From: Polaromonas jejuensis NBRC 106434
GTDB lineage: Bacteria; Pseudomonadota; Gammaproteobacteria; Burkholderiales; Burkholderiaceae_C
Reading direction: 5' to 3'
Length of the DNA: 64,000 nt
Assembly (NCBI RefSeq): GCF_001598235.1
Contig: NZ_BCYO01000022.1
Location: 1 to 64,000 of the forward strand
Shown here piece after piece: positions 1-8,275 of the stretch (position 1 is its first letter; each line of letters starts with the position of its first letter). Under the pieces are notes generated by a model. The model did not search any database and had not been told where the DNA came from. It saw only the letters and a program-made list of their open reading frames with translations. A program made the position numbers and the translations under genes.

Positions 1-246
1 TTCAGAACTCATTACCACGAACCAGGTCAATACAGGCCGGAACAGTGCTCAGTATTATTCAGCATACGCAACTGACCATTGGTGACAACTCTTGTTTTTA
101 GAAGAACTCGGGAATCAATCTTCTTCAGAAAATGACAGGATTTCGAAAAATTGTCATCCCTATGGAGTTTTTGACAGCTTTTATTTATACGATCACCGTG
201 TCTCCAAGCGTTGCGATACCAGCAATAGAGACCAAGTCGCTTAGTC

Positions 247-2129
247 TTAACTCTTCACCTCTGAAAGCATCCCGGAATGCTTCTTCATCACCGTGCGCAA
301 AATTTCCAAGAAGGTATGGTTGCGCGCCTCTGCATCCGAAACGATGGCATCAAATGACATCGCAAAGATCGGGGTGGGGACGACAGTTTGATCATTCCTA
401 TAGGTGGGAAACTCTTGGTAGAAGACCCGACCTTTAGAGAACAGTGGCGCCCATTTTTGCTGTCGCAAGCGACTTACGAAGGAGTCATTTATCTGCAGTA
501 CGGCGTAATACCAAATTCGCTGAATATTGGTGCAATACTGAGCGAGCTTTTCCGCTCGTTCCAAAAGTTGATTGATTGCGTACTGATTTTCTTTTTCGTC
601 GTCTGTTTTTTTCTTAATCTCGATGACTACCACATCAACAGGGGTGGAGTCCTCGGGGTCAGCAGAGAAAATCATCGCGATGTCCGGCCTGCCAGACTCT
701 CCTGAAACCTCTTCACTCAGCTGGATAGCATTGATGACTTTATCCATGCGAGCTTCGCTCAGTATCGTGCGAAAGGTCATGAACTTGTCGTCCAGTAGCC
801 ATGCGTTGTTTTGGTAGACATCGCTGACGATATCGTCTTGATCGAAAGCCAATCTTCTCGGAACGATGAGGTTGTGGATTTCCTCTTCCGAATTGCCCGG
901 AGTCATTGCCTTCATCTTGGCGATGATCTTTTCCCGGTAAAGGATGTACTCAGTCAAAGCCCTGGACGAGGCCTCCAGTGATTTCTCGTAAATCGCGTCA
1001 CTCAGGTTCTCGCACTGCAAGATCTCCTTCTGGATGCGGAAAAATTTCTGCTGGGCTCCATTAAGGGCCTCTTCCCGATCTATAAGGCCAACAGTTGAGC
1101 TGTCAAAATACCCCAGAAGGTGAGGAAACTGGTCCTCGAATTTCTTCTTCGTCTTTGCGTTGGTTTCAGAGATTTTCGGGATATTCTCATTCAGCACGTT
1201 GCCTATTTCTCGGCGCAACACGGCGTAGAGTGCAGATTCTGATAGTCCCTCAGGCAGCAGCAATTTTTGGCGAGAGCTGTCAGCATTCGCGCCAAAGAGG
1301 TCTGAAGAGAAAATGAAAACGACCGAATTTCCATGAGGGATGGACGATTGTTGAATGAGGTTGATGGGGATTGTGCGCCCATCGATGCTTACGGCGGTTA
1401 ACAGATTGGCAGGGCCAGTCGTCTCCTTGATGTAGTAATGCATGTTGATGCCTGAGTGGGCATCAATTTTGCATCGTCTCGAATTTCTTTGAGCTTCATT
1501 TCTGGCAAGTCATCTGGGGTGATGACTGCATCGCTGGAGAAAAACTCTTTCTGTGCATTGCTTTCCTGGGTCTCAAGACTGATGGATATCTTGAACTCAA
1601 CCTTGCGATCACGAAGATCATTCAGCGTTGGCAGGAAGTGGGAGATTATCCTTTCCTTGAGGCTACCAGGCTTAAGATCGTCGTAGGACTTGACCTTTTC
1701 CTTGGAGAAATTTGCGAAATAGAGCACCGTTTGATTGCTGGTGCTTACCTCAGGCAGCTTCTCGACGGGTGCTTGTCCGTCGAAGTTCTCTTTGAATAAG
1801 AACTTGCGTCGATTGTCGTCCCACTCGCTGGTGATTTCGATGCTGTCAAAGTAGTTGAGGAAAACGAGGCGACCGATCCCTTTGTGAAAACCATCCTTGG
1901 GTTTCATGAGGGTTTTGAAACGATTAAAACTCTCGTCAGTGAAGCCTAAGCCGTTGTCGGTAATCTTGACGTTCAGGGTTTCGGAAGCAGTAAAAGTCTG
2001 GATCGAAATTTCGATATCGATCTCAGTTGCTCCCGCATCCAGCGCGTTGGCGAGGGCCTCGTAGTAAACCAAAGCCAAAGACGGATTGGGGAAAAACAGT
2101 TTAATTGCGCTGGAAGTCTCGATGTCCAT
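247..2129 (-). pseudogene. GHKL ATPase fused to PD-(D/E)XK nuclease-like domain, frameshifted
   Basis: Two overlapping reading frames (2129-1398, then 1443-247) form one protein of about 627 residues. The N-terminal part is a GHKL/Hsp90-type ATPase: EALANALDAGATEI is the N-box, DNGLGF the G1 box and KGIGRLVF the glycine lid. The C-terminal part has RPDIAMIF followed about 15 residues later by VVVIEIKKK, matching the PD...ExK signature of PD-(D/E)XK nucleases. The frames join if one A is restored in the A-run at 1467-1470 (minus strand), giving ...DDAKIDAHSGINMHYYIK. This could be a real mutation or a homopolymer error. The gene is less GC-rich than the right half of the window. The ATPase plus nuclease layout, in an island, suggests an anti-phage defence role, but this is inference and no named system is recognised. 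Confidence 0.6.
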
Positions 2130-2694
2130 TTCTCATCCCTGTAATTTTTTTCTCTTGCCTGCCTTTGAGACCGCCCAACTACACACGGGGCTGTCGCTGT
2201 GTATTGGCTACCCTCGCCTCTTGTTGTTCTCAAGGATACCAGTGCGAACAACCGCCAAGGCCGACCCGCTCGCGTAGTCTGCCTGACAGATCTCCGACCG
2301 AAGCGGCCTCTCAAATGGCTGGTCAGCGGAAACGATGACTGGCTGCAGTTGGCCGATGGCGGGTGCTCAGAGTATTGAAATAGTTGCCACATTGCCGATC
2401 AATAACTAGCAGCCCTGAGTGACCGGTCTGGAGCAAGCAGATCGAAACGCTGTATGACGACAGTCAGTTTCAAACAGAATATACCGACCTGGTCAGTTGG
2501 CGCCAGCGTGTGAAGGTAGAGTGGTCAAGGATTTCCGGCGCGGATGGTCAATGCGTCCGGAATCCGCAATGCGCGTTGCTCAACAGCTTGGCGCAGGAAA
2601 ATCACGTGACGATTGCACTGGTCGCGTGAAAACCGTTTAATACAGTGCGGACTTTTTAGTCGGCGGCACCAACTTGAGCTCAGTTCATTTGCCT
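2130..2694. other. intergenic stretch holding dispersed repeat R1
   Basis: No convincing gene is seen between the start of the GHKL/nuclease gene and the end of umuC. Open frames here lack family resemblance. The stretch carries one copy of a dispersed repeat (about 2356-2470) that recurs at about 18,996-19,110 and, inverted, at about 26,960-27,074. Confidence 0.5.
2356..2470 (+). repeat. dispersed repeat copy R1
   Basis: The sequence includes GCCACATTGCCGA, then CGGTCTGGAGCAAGCAGATC and CAGTCAGT. The same string of blocks appears inverted at about 27,074-26,960 (R3) and in more diverged form at about 18,996-19,110 (R2). R1 and R3 face each other across the SOS cluster. The function is unknown; no transposase is attached to them. 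Confidence 0.6.
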
Positions 2695-3996
2695 TCACGC
2701 CCTCGCCACCGGCATTTCCTCCCAGCTCGTCGTGTAATGCGGCGTCCGTCTCTCCTGGCGCATCCCCCAGACCCGGCTGTGATCATCAATCCCCGTGCTG
2801 GCCACATGCAACGTGCCCTTGCCGAATCTGCCGTTGAGCGCATCCATCGCGGTCATCAGCCGTGACCGGTTCGCGTCTTCATCGTCACCTTCCAGATCCA
2901 GTTCACCCTGGCGCACGGTTCCCGGCACTAGGTCCAGCAGCATCACGCCCGCCTTGATCAGCTGGTAGCCCGGCTCGTAGATCTGCCGCATGCCGGCGGT
3001 GGCTGCGTTCACCAGTAGGGCGGTATCTGCGGTCGGGCGCCGCAATGGCACTACAGTACTGCGCGAGAACCTTGGCCCTGGCCGAAAGGGCGACGTGTGC
3101 GCAAACACCAGGATCTCCCTCGCCACGCTGCCCTGGCGGCGCAGCTTCTCGGCCGCCCGTCCGGCGAATTCGCTCACGGCCTCAATCAGCGGCCGCAGAT
3201 CCGTCACTGGGCGCCCAAAGCTGCGGGTACAGGCAATTTCCTTTTTCGGCAAGGGCGCGTCCTCCAGCTCGATGCACGGCAGGCCCTGCAGCTCACGCAC
3301 CGTGCGCTCCAGCACCACGCTCCAGCGGCTGCGCACGGTGGCCGGGTCCATGCGCACCAGGTCCAGCACGGTGTTGATGCCGCCGTCCTGCAGCTGCTTG
3401 GCAATGCGCCGGCCTACGCCCCAGACTTCACTGACCTCTGTGGCGGCTAGTACCGCGTCCATGTCGCTGGCGGGTAGCGCGCACAGGTTGCACACCTGGG
3501 CCAGGTCGTCGGGGTAGCTGCCGTGTTTGCGCTCGGCCGTCTTGGCGATGTAGTTGGCCAGCTTGGCCAGCGTCTTTGTTGCGCCGATGCCGACACCGCA
3601 CGGGATGCCTACCCACTGGTTGATGCGCGCCCGCACGGCAAAAGCCCGTTTCGTCAGGTCGCCGCGCACGCCATCGAGCCCGATGAAGCTCTCGTCAATG
3701 CTGTAAATCTCTTGCGTGGGCCCGAGGCCGGCGGCCAGGCTCATCATTCGGTCGCTCATGTCGCCGTAGAGGGTGAAATTGGCCGACAGGGCCACCAGGC
3801 CATGGCTATCGGCGAGATGCCGGATCTCGAACCACGGCGCGGCCATCTTGACGCCCAGGGCCTTGGCCTCGTTGCTGCGGGCAATGGCGCAGCCGTCGTT
3901 GTTGGAGAGCACGATCACGGGCCGCCCCTGCAAGCTGGGCCGAAAGACCCGTTCGCAGGAAACGTAAAAATTGTTCCCGTCGACCAGCGCGTACAT
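2695..3996 (-). CDS. umuC: DNA polymerase V catalytic subunit UmuC
   Basis: A Y-family error-prone polymerase of 433 residues, close to the usual 420. It copies past DNA lesions together with processed UmuD' and RecA. The palm begins MYALVDGNNFYVSCERVF with the metal-binding Asp6, and the second acidic pair is in IYSIDESFIGLDG. A helix-hairpin-helix region (EVWGVGRRIAKQLQDGGI) and the UmuC C-terminal domain follow. The start lies 6 bases after the umuD stop, so the two are co-transcribed. The gene appears intact. Confidence 0.95.
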   Translation of the reverse strand: MYALVDGNNFYVSCERVFRPSLQGRPVIVLSNNDGCAIARSNEAKALGVKMAAPWFEIRHLADSHGLVALSANFTLYGDMSDRMMSLAAGLGPTQEIYSIDESFIGLDGVRGDLTKRAFAVRARINQWVGIPCGVGIGATKTLAKLANYIAKTAERKHGSYPDDLAQVCNLCALPASDMDAVLAATEVSEVWGVGRRIAKQLQDGGINTVLDLVRMDPATVRSRWSVVLERTVRELQGLPCIELEDAPLPKKEIACTRSFGRPVTDLRPLIEAVSEFAGRAAEKLRRQGSVAREILVFAHTSPFRPGPRFSRSTVVPLRRPTADTALLVNAATAGMRQIYEPGYQLIKAGVMLLDLVPGTVRQGELDLEGDDEDANRSRLMTAMDALNGRFGKGTLHVASTGIDDHSRVWGMRQERRTPHYTTSWEEMPVARA

Positions 3997-4002
3997 GATG
4001 GG

Positions 4003-4443
4003 TCAAATCTGAAACTGCTTGATGCAGCTGGTCACCACGCCCCAGATCTCGATGGTCTGGCCGTCGTTGGGGATGATGTCCGGGAAGGTCGGATTGCCAG
4101 CCTGCAGCTTGATGCGGCCGCCGCGCTGGTACAGCTTTTTGACCGTAAATTCGCCGTCCACCACGGCCACCACGATGTGGCCATGCCGCGGCTTGATGGC
4201 CTTGTCGACCACCAGGGTGTCGCCGTCGTCAATGCCTTCCTCAATCATCGAAAAGCCGCTGACCTTCAGCAAAAAGGTGGCCTGGGGGTGGGTGACCAGG
4301 ATCTCGGTCAGGTCTATCCGCCTAACGACGAAATCCTCGGCGGGTGAGGGGAAGCCCGCGCGCACGGTGTCCCCGGCCATCGGCAGCACCAGGCTGCAGG
4401 CAGTCAGGGGAACTGGGCGCAGAGCCTCTAAAAAACTGGACAT
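4003..4443 (-). CDS. umuD: UmuD, LexA-like self-cleaving subunit of polymerase V
   Basis: An S24-family protein of 146 residues. RecA-stimulated self-cleavage converts UmuD to the active UmuD' form. The cleavage bond is probably Ala29-Gly30 (RAGFPSPA). The nucleophile is Ser65 in SGFSM and the general base Lys102 in EFTVKKLY. The start is set by alignment of the N-terminal arm with E. coli UmuD, which is slightly shorter (139 residues). It is followed 6 bases later by umuC and preceded by the SRAP gene, now split by a mobile element. A LexA-like half-conserved site overlaps its start. Confidence 0.93.
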   Translation of the reverse strand: MSSFLEALRPVPLTACSLVLPMAGDTVRAGFPSPAEDFVVRRIDLTEILVTHPQATFLLKVSGFSMIEEGIDDGDTLVVDKAIKPRHGHIVVAVVDGEFTVKKLYQRGGRIKLQAGNPTFPDIIPNDGQTIEIWGVVTSCIKQFQI

Positions 4444-4455
4444 TCATACAGTATA
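4440..4455 (-). promoter_or_regulatory. possible LexA (SOS) box at the umuD start
   Basis: On the minus strand the bases CTGTATGAATGTCCAG fit CTGT-N8-ACAG with one mismatch in the right half. The preceding TA gives the TACTGT usual in SOS boxes. It overlaps the umuD start codon, which is closer than usual, so the assignment is tentative. Confidence 0.4.
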
Positions 4456-4565
4456 TTCCCGGCGTAATGTCATAGCCATGTCATCGCAAGCGGCCACAGT
4501 GTCAGCGTCGGCAGTTCCGAGCTCTAAACGACACAAATCACTGCAAAGACAGACATGAGATTGCG

Positions 4566-4868
4566 CTAGAACAGACCGTCCGATGAAGTCGAATTTTGGG
4601 TTTGTTGCGCTGTGCCAGGCAGAGGGATGTTCTTTGCCGCGTCGACGGCGCCATGCCTGAAAATCTCCAGCGGCGGCACCTGGATCAGGGCTTCGGCCTG
4701 CTCGATGCTGCCATTCAGCCACTCGTCCCAGCGGTCCCGTTCAATCGGCACCACGGAGCGCTTGTCCTGCTTGTCGGCCGGCAGCACCTCCTTGGTTTCT
4801 TTGTCCACCTCGGGCTTGTGCATCAGGGCAAGCAGCGGGTGGCCATCGCAGTTCTGCGTGATCATCGT
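4566..4868 (-). pseudogene. SRAP (YedK/HMCES-type) protein, C-terminal fragment
   Basis: This is the last roughly 98 residues of an SOS response-associated peptidase, beginning MITQNCDGHPLL and including DKRSVVPIERDRWDEWL. SRAP proteins bind abasic sites in single-stranded DNA through Cys2; the matching N-terminal half with MCNLY lies at 25,758-26,231. Joining the halves at the shared core GATCATCGT (plus strand) gives SYTMITQNCDG without a gap, so element A interrupted an intact gene of about 247 residues. The fragment has an in-frame ATG at 4865, but it lacks the catalytic Cys and is unlikely to be active. Originally the order was SRAP-umuD-umuC. Confidence 0.85.
4860..4868. other. attachment core, left end of element A
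   Basis: GATCATCGT here is identical to 25,782-25,790. It is the only sequence shared at the two edges of the SRAP split. The last 25 bases of the element beside it, read on the minus strand, carry CTGTTACAAC, resembling the 3' end of element B (CTGTTAGCAAC at 34,274-34,284). Confidence 0.75.
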
Positions 4869-5029
4869 TTCTCGTTAGTTGTAACAGATACTTGCAAGTA
4901 GAGTTGCTCACATCTGCTGGTCATGCAGCCTGACTCAACCGAGAAGTGCGCGGGCGGAGGGCTGATGGCCTCATCGGCCGACGACGAGCCTGCGATGCCA
5001 GCAAAAGCCAACCAATGATTGCTAAGAAT

Positions 5030-5068
5030 AAAGTCCGTCGGGCTAAAAAAGTTCGTCGGACTTTTTTT
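5030..5068 (+). terminator. probable rho-independent terminator
   Basis: Arms AAAGTCCG (5030-5037) and CGGACTTT (5057-5064) are followed by a run of T to 5068. It lies inside the left end of element A with no gene directly upstream on this strand, so it may act to insulate the element from flanking transcription. The rest of 4,869-5,250 shows no recognisable gene. Confidence 0.5.
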
Positions 5069-5253
5069 GCAATGCGGCAAGATAGCCCGATTGCAATTGG
5101 GTACTTTTTCGTTTCAGAAGCCTGCTTTGCAGCGTTTGCGGGTATTGGCCAACGACGGCTTTCTGGAGATCCAATCTCTAATTCTGGCTTGCCGGTCAGC
5201 TGTCGTTCAACCTCACTTGAACTCAACGACAGCTTCCAGGGGCGTATTCGGGA

Positions 5254-6039
5254 GTGGTCATGCAGTTCAATGCGCAAGGCACCGAGGGCATCCGGTTGTC
5301 GTTGCTTGCGGTGGACACGCATGGCTACACGAACGTTGGCATGGCAGTCGCCAAGCTCCTCGGATTCGATCTTTTCGTGCGCTTGCAAAACCTTGCCGAG
5401 CGCATGCTGTACATGCCGCGCTCATTCGAGCTGCCGGAGAACCTGGAACGCCTATCTACCGGCGGCGTGTCCGAAAAGGCAATCATCACCGGCTGGGATG
5501 AGCTCCTGCGCCTGATCGCGTCGATCCGCGGCGGCTACCTCACAGCCAAAGAGGCCTTGGAGAAGCTCGGAAGTGCTGCGGCTGGCGCTCCCTTGCACAA
5601 GGCCGCTGAGGAATTGGGCAAAATGCTGCGCACAATTTTCCTGTGCGACTACTTCACCAATGAAGAGTTTCGCCGCGAGATCCATATTCTGCTGAACCGG
5701 GGCGAGGCGGTGCACCAGCTTCAGCGTGCGATCTACCACGGCCGGGTTGCCGCCGAGCGCGGGCGCCGCGGTGATGAGATGAGGGCCATCTCGGGATCGC
5801 ACGCGCTACTCACGAACATCGTCATCGCATGGAACACCATGAAGATGCAGGGCATCGTCGATCGGTGGCGCAAGGAGAAGCAACCGATCGAGGATTCTTG
5901 GCTGCGGCGCATGGGTCCAGTTCATTTTGGGCACATCAACTTCCGCGGCACGATGGCGTTCAAGATCGAAAAATACGAGGACGCCTTGTTGCACCGAAGC
6001 TCTGCAGAGCGCCGCACGCGCGTCGTCAGACCTGCATGA
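5254..6039 (+). pseudogene. Tn3-family transposase, C-terminal remnant
   Basis: The 261 residues match the end of a Tn3-family TnpA (normally near 1000 residues). VDTHGYTNVGMAVAKLLGFD includes one acidic catalytic residue. It is followed by the helical stretch LGKMLRTIFLCDYFTNEEFR, then ILLNRGEAVHQLQRAIYHGR and LLTNIVIAWNTMKMQ. The first two thirds are missing and the upstream 250 bases do not supply them in any frame, so it is inactive. No resolvase or 38-bp terminal repeats were found. It is a relic within the cargo of element A. Confidence 0.85.
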
Positions 6040-6150
6040 AATCTTGGCTTCACAGGCTGCCTGGCTCCCCGCTTCACTTTTTCTTGGTCAGCGGCTGGCA
6101 ATCAAGGGGTTCTGCACGCGCGTTTCACGGAACCGCCGGTAAAAGTCAGA

Positions 6151-6268
6151 CCGCTACGATTTGCACGTGAATCAGTAACGCCTAAAAATTAAGCATCTTG
6201 TAAGTGCTTGATTTATATAGAAATATTTTGAAAAACCGCTACGATTTGCACGTAAATCAGAAACCGCC
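6151..6268. repeat. pair of 32-33 bp direct repeats
   Basis: CCGCTACGATTTGCACGT begins both copies, at 6151-6182 and 6236-6268, and the copies agree at about 27 positions. An AT-rich spacer with an imperfect palindrome (AAGCA...TGCTT near 6191) separates them. A weaker antisense match lies at 8131-8156. The role is unknown; they could be recombination or regulator-binding sites left with the Tn3 remnant. Confidence 0.55.
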
Positions 6269-6484
6269 TTCGTGCTGAGTGGGGGTCGGAGGGTCCTCCA
6301 CGGAGACCTTATACCCCCCGTAGGGTTTTGCTTTTTTGGGTCGCCCAGGCCGAGGTGCGTGGGAATCCGCCTGTCGCACCCAGAAGCGATGAGGGCCGCA
6401 TTCATCGCCGGCCCCCTCAACGTTCGTCACCCGACCATCGCCATAGTTGAACATCGGGCCATCAAAGAGCGTGAGCACACTCAC
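6257..6484 (-). CDS. small hypothetical protein
   Basis: A 75-residue frame starting MSVLTLFDGPMFNYGDGRV, with a basic, proline-rich C-terminal half (GRPKKAKPYGGYKVS). It starts 25 bases after the stop of the small gene at 6510-6743 and on the same strand, which supports a two-gene unit. Its last codons overlap the second direct repeat. I do not recognise a family. It could be spurious. Confidence 0.35.
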   Translation of the reverse strand: MSVLTLFDGPMFNYGDGRVTNVEGAGDECGPHRFWVRQADSHAPRPGRPKKAKPYGGYKVSVEDPPTPTQHEGGF

Positions 6485-6509
6485 AGGCGCTCAGGGAGGC
6501 AGCGTGAAT

Positions 6510-6743
6510 CTACAGCCCCTCCACGGACTGGCCGGTCACGCGCCCGTCAATGATGGCTTTGGCGTACCGTTCAAGACGCTCACTAGCCTCCGCTGCGCTT
6601 TCGGGGCTATCCGTCCATTCGGGTATGAAGCGGACCTCATCCGTTCCTTCGCGACAGATCTTCACCGAGCCGGCATAACGAGAACCGATCCCGTGAACGG
6701 TCGCACAAATGCCGAAACCCTTGTAGCCCGTGATGTAAGCCAT
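6510..6743 (-). CDS. small hypothetical protein, single alpha/beta domain
   Basis: The frame is open from 6773, but the likely start is MAYITGYKGFGICA at 6743 (77 residues). It is soluble, with alternating beta-like segments (FGICATVHG, YAGSVKICREG) and a C-terminal helix rich in Ala and Glu. No signal peptide or membrane segment is present. Its composition looks coding. No function can be assigned from sequence alone. It lies in element A cargo, upstream of another small frame. Confidence 0.5.
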   Translation of the reverse strand: MAYITGYKGFGICATVHGIGSRYAGSVKICREGTDEVRFIPEWTDSPESAAEASERLERYAKAIIDGRVTGQSVEGL

Positions 6744-7030
6744 CATTTTTGTCTCCATCAATTGGGACAGCAATCATCGGACAGTAGACAGAATATGTCA
6801 GCCCCCAACTTGCGGAGGGAGGCGCCCTACGTTAAGGGAGGCCGCTTGACGCGAAGTTTTCTCGCGCCTACGGTGAGGGCGTGCGTGCGAAATACTCACA
6901 CGCATAGGAGGAGCAAGCGAGAAGACGGCAAGTGCAGATCAGGTTTCCCATACGGGATTGACCCAAGTCCGCAAGGATTGATTTCTCTATGTTCCACGTG
7001 TGTTTTCAAGTTTGTTAAGGGAAATGTGCC

Positions 7031-7240
7031 ATGTTTAACCTCAAGAAAATTGCAATGGCTGTGGCCACGGTAGTCGCTGTCGGTTTGGTCGTAACGCCTG
7101 TCATGGCGCGTGGCGGTGGCGGCGGTGGTGGCGCTGCTGGCGGCGGTGGCGGTGGCGGCCACGGCGGCGCTGCTGGCGGCGGTGGTGGCGCTGCTGGCGG
7201 CGGTGGCGGTGGCGGCCACGGCGGCCACGGCGGCCATTAA
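7031..7240 (+). CDS. secreted glycine/histidine-rich peptide
   Basis: A 69-residue product. Residues 1-26 are a textbook Sec signal peptide (basic MFNLKK, hydrophobic core, cleavage after VMA). The mature part is only Gly, Ala, Arg and His, in repeated blocks of Gly runs separated by AA or HGG, ending GGHGGHGGH. His spaced in Gly is a common metal-binding layout, so a periplasmic or secreted metal-binding role is possible, but it may also be a low-complexity frame. No strong ribosome-binding site is seen (GGGAAATGTGCC before ATG). The in-phase repeats are prone to length change. Confidence 0.5.
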   Translation: MFNLKKIAMAVATVVAVGLVVTPVMARGGGGGGGAAGGGGGGGHGGAAGGGGGAAGGGGGGGHGGHGGH

Positions 7241-7325
7241 ACGCAAGAGGCGCAAGCGGCCACGAATCAATAAGCTTGTGCTGCCCTCATGACGCTGCCA
7301 GCGGGCAGCGGCAAGTCGGGCGCCG

Positions 7326-7560
7326 TTACACCGGCCTCGTGAGGGCATGCAGCGCCGCACGCACGATGCACGCCGCATCGACGCCAAAAAACTGGCGCAG
7401 GGCAGCGCGCGTGTCACTGCGGCCAAAACCATCGGTGCCAGCGTGACATAGCGACGGCCCTCGTGAATGAAGGCGCGCACGCTCTCCGCGCACAACAAGC
7501 TCGAAGGCGCGCACTGCATCAACCTCGATGGGACGGACACCCGGGGCCGGCAGCCATCCG
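7326..7560 (-). pseudogene. pyruvate dehydrogenase E1 (aceE) C-terminal remnant
   Basis: The last frame reads GTDGFGRSDTRAALRQFFG then VDAACIVRAALHALTRP, the hallmark end of the AceE homodimeric E1 subunit. The preceding segment, HEGRRYVTL, is in another frame, so a frameshift lies near 7440-7450. Only about 75 of nearly 900 residues remain. It is a non-functional scrap in the cargo of element A, next to an IS1380 remnant. Confidence 0.65.
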
Positions 7561-7799
7561 GAATGCCCCGGCGGCTCTCGCCCCCCACTTAGTCCGGATA
7601 TTTCACGCAATTCCTCAAGCCCCGTCCGATGAGCCGTATCGGAACCTGTAGAAGCGCCAAGCGGTGTTCAACAGCGCCTGGCGAAGGGTTTGCGCAGCGA
7701 TGGCGCTGCGCGCGGGCGCAATGGCCCCCACCCCGGCTTGGGTTGCGGGCCGATCTTGTGTCATCACGCCGGCCAGGCGCTGTGTGTCGTTCAGGGAGT

Positions 7800-8122
7800 T
7801 CGCAGTTGGCCCATGGCGTGGCGTGCGCGAAGAGCTGCGCGCTGGGCCAGTTGGAGGCCAGGTACAGGCGGATGCGCCGGGTGTTGCGCGTGACCACGGC
7901 GGCCACCTTGAGCAGTTTCACGCGCAAGGTATCGACCTGGGCTACGGCCAAGGCCGTGCCTTGCAGGGCCAGCGCACGCAGCCGCTCGATGAGCACATAG
8001 CCGAGGGCTGCCAACAGCACGCGCAACTGGTTGGAGCGCATGATGTGGCAACTCGTGCGGGTGGCGAACAACCCGACCTGGGCCTCCTTGATGCGGTTCT
8101 CCGCCTCGCCACGCTGGCAGTA
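7800..8122 (-). pseudogene. IS1380-family transposase, C-terminal remnant
   Basis: The frame carries YCQRGEAENRIKEAQVGLF, then RSNQLRVLLAALGYVL and RNTRRIRLYLAS, which match the C-terminal third of IS1380-family DDE transposases (the ENRIKE motif holds the catalytic Glu). The N-terminal two thirds are absent; upstream the frame runs into a large hairpin at 8123-8181. No terminal repeats were found. Inactive. Confidence 0.75.
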
Positions 8123-8181
8123 GGGGTGATCTCGGTTTCGGTGCAAATCATAGCGGTTTGCACCGAAACCGAGATCACCCC
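8123..8181. repeat. 25-bp perfect inverted repeat with 9-base loop
   Basis: Arms 8123-8147 and 8157-8181 are exact reverse complements of 25 bases around the loop TCATAGCGG. It lies at the broken edge of the IS1380 remnant. There is no T-run on either side, so it is not a typical terminator. It may have arisen by a fold-back template switch when the transposase gene broke. Confidence 0.85.
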
Positions 8182-8275
8182 AACCTCGCTGAGCGTGGAC
8201 CTTAATCAGCATTGCCTTAGGGCTTAGTCGGCACTGTGACCTTGCCCCTGAACGGTGTAGTTCTTAGCCCATCGA

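Noticed and set aside
1973..2392. 139-residue minus-strand frame upstream of the GHKL gene
   Set aside because: It overlaps the GHKL gene in another frame and reads through repeat R1; composition is rich in Arg and Ser without domain features.
3523..4347. 274-codon plus-strand frame opposite umuC/umuD
   Set aside because: Antisense to two recognised SOS genes and lacking any family signature.
7110..7292. second frame (Ala/Val-rich) within the Gly-rich peptide gene
   Set aside because: It is a frame-shifted reading of the same GGC repeats, with no start context or signal peptide.
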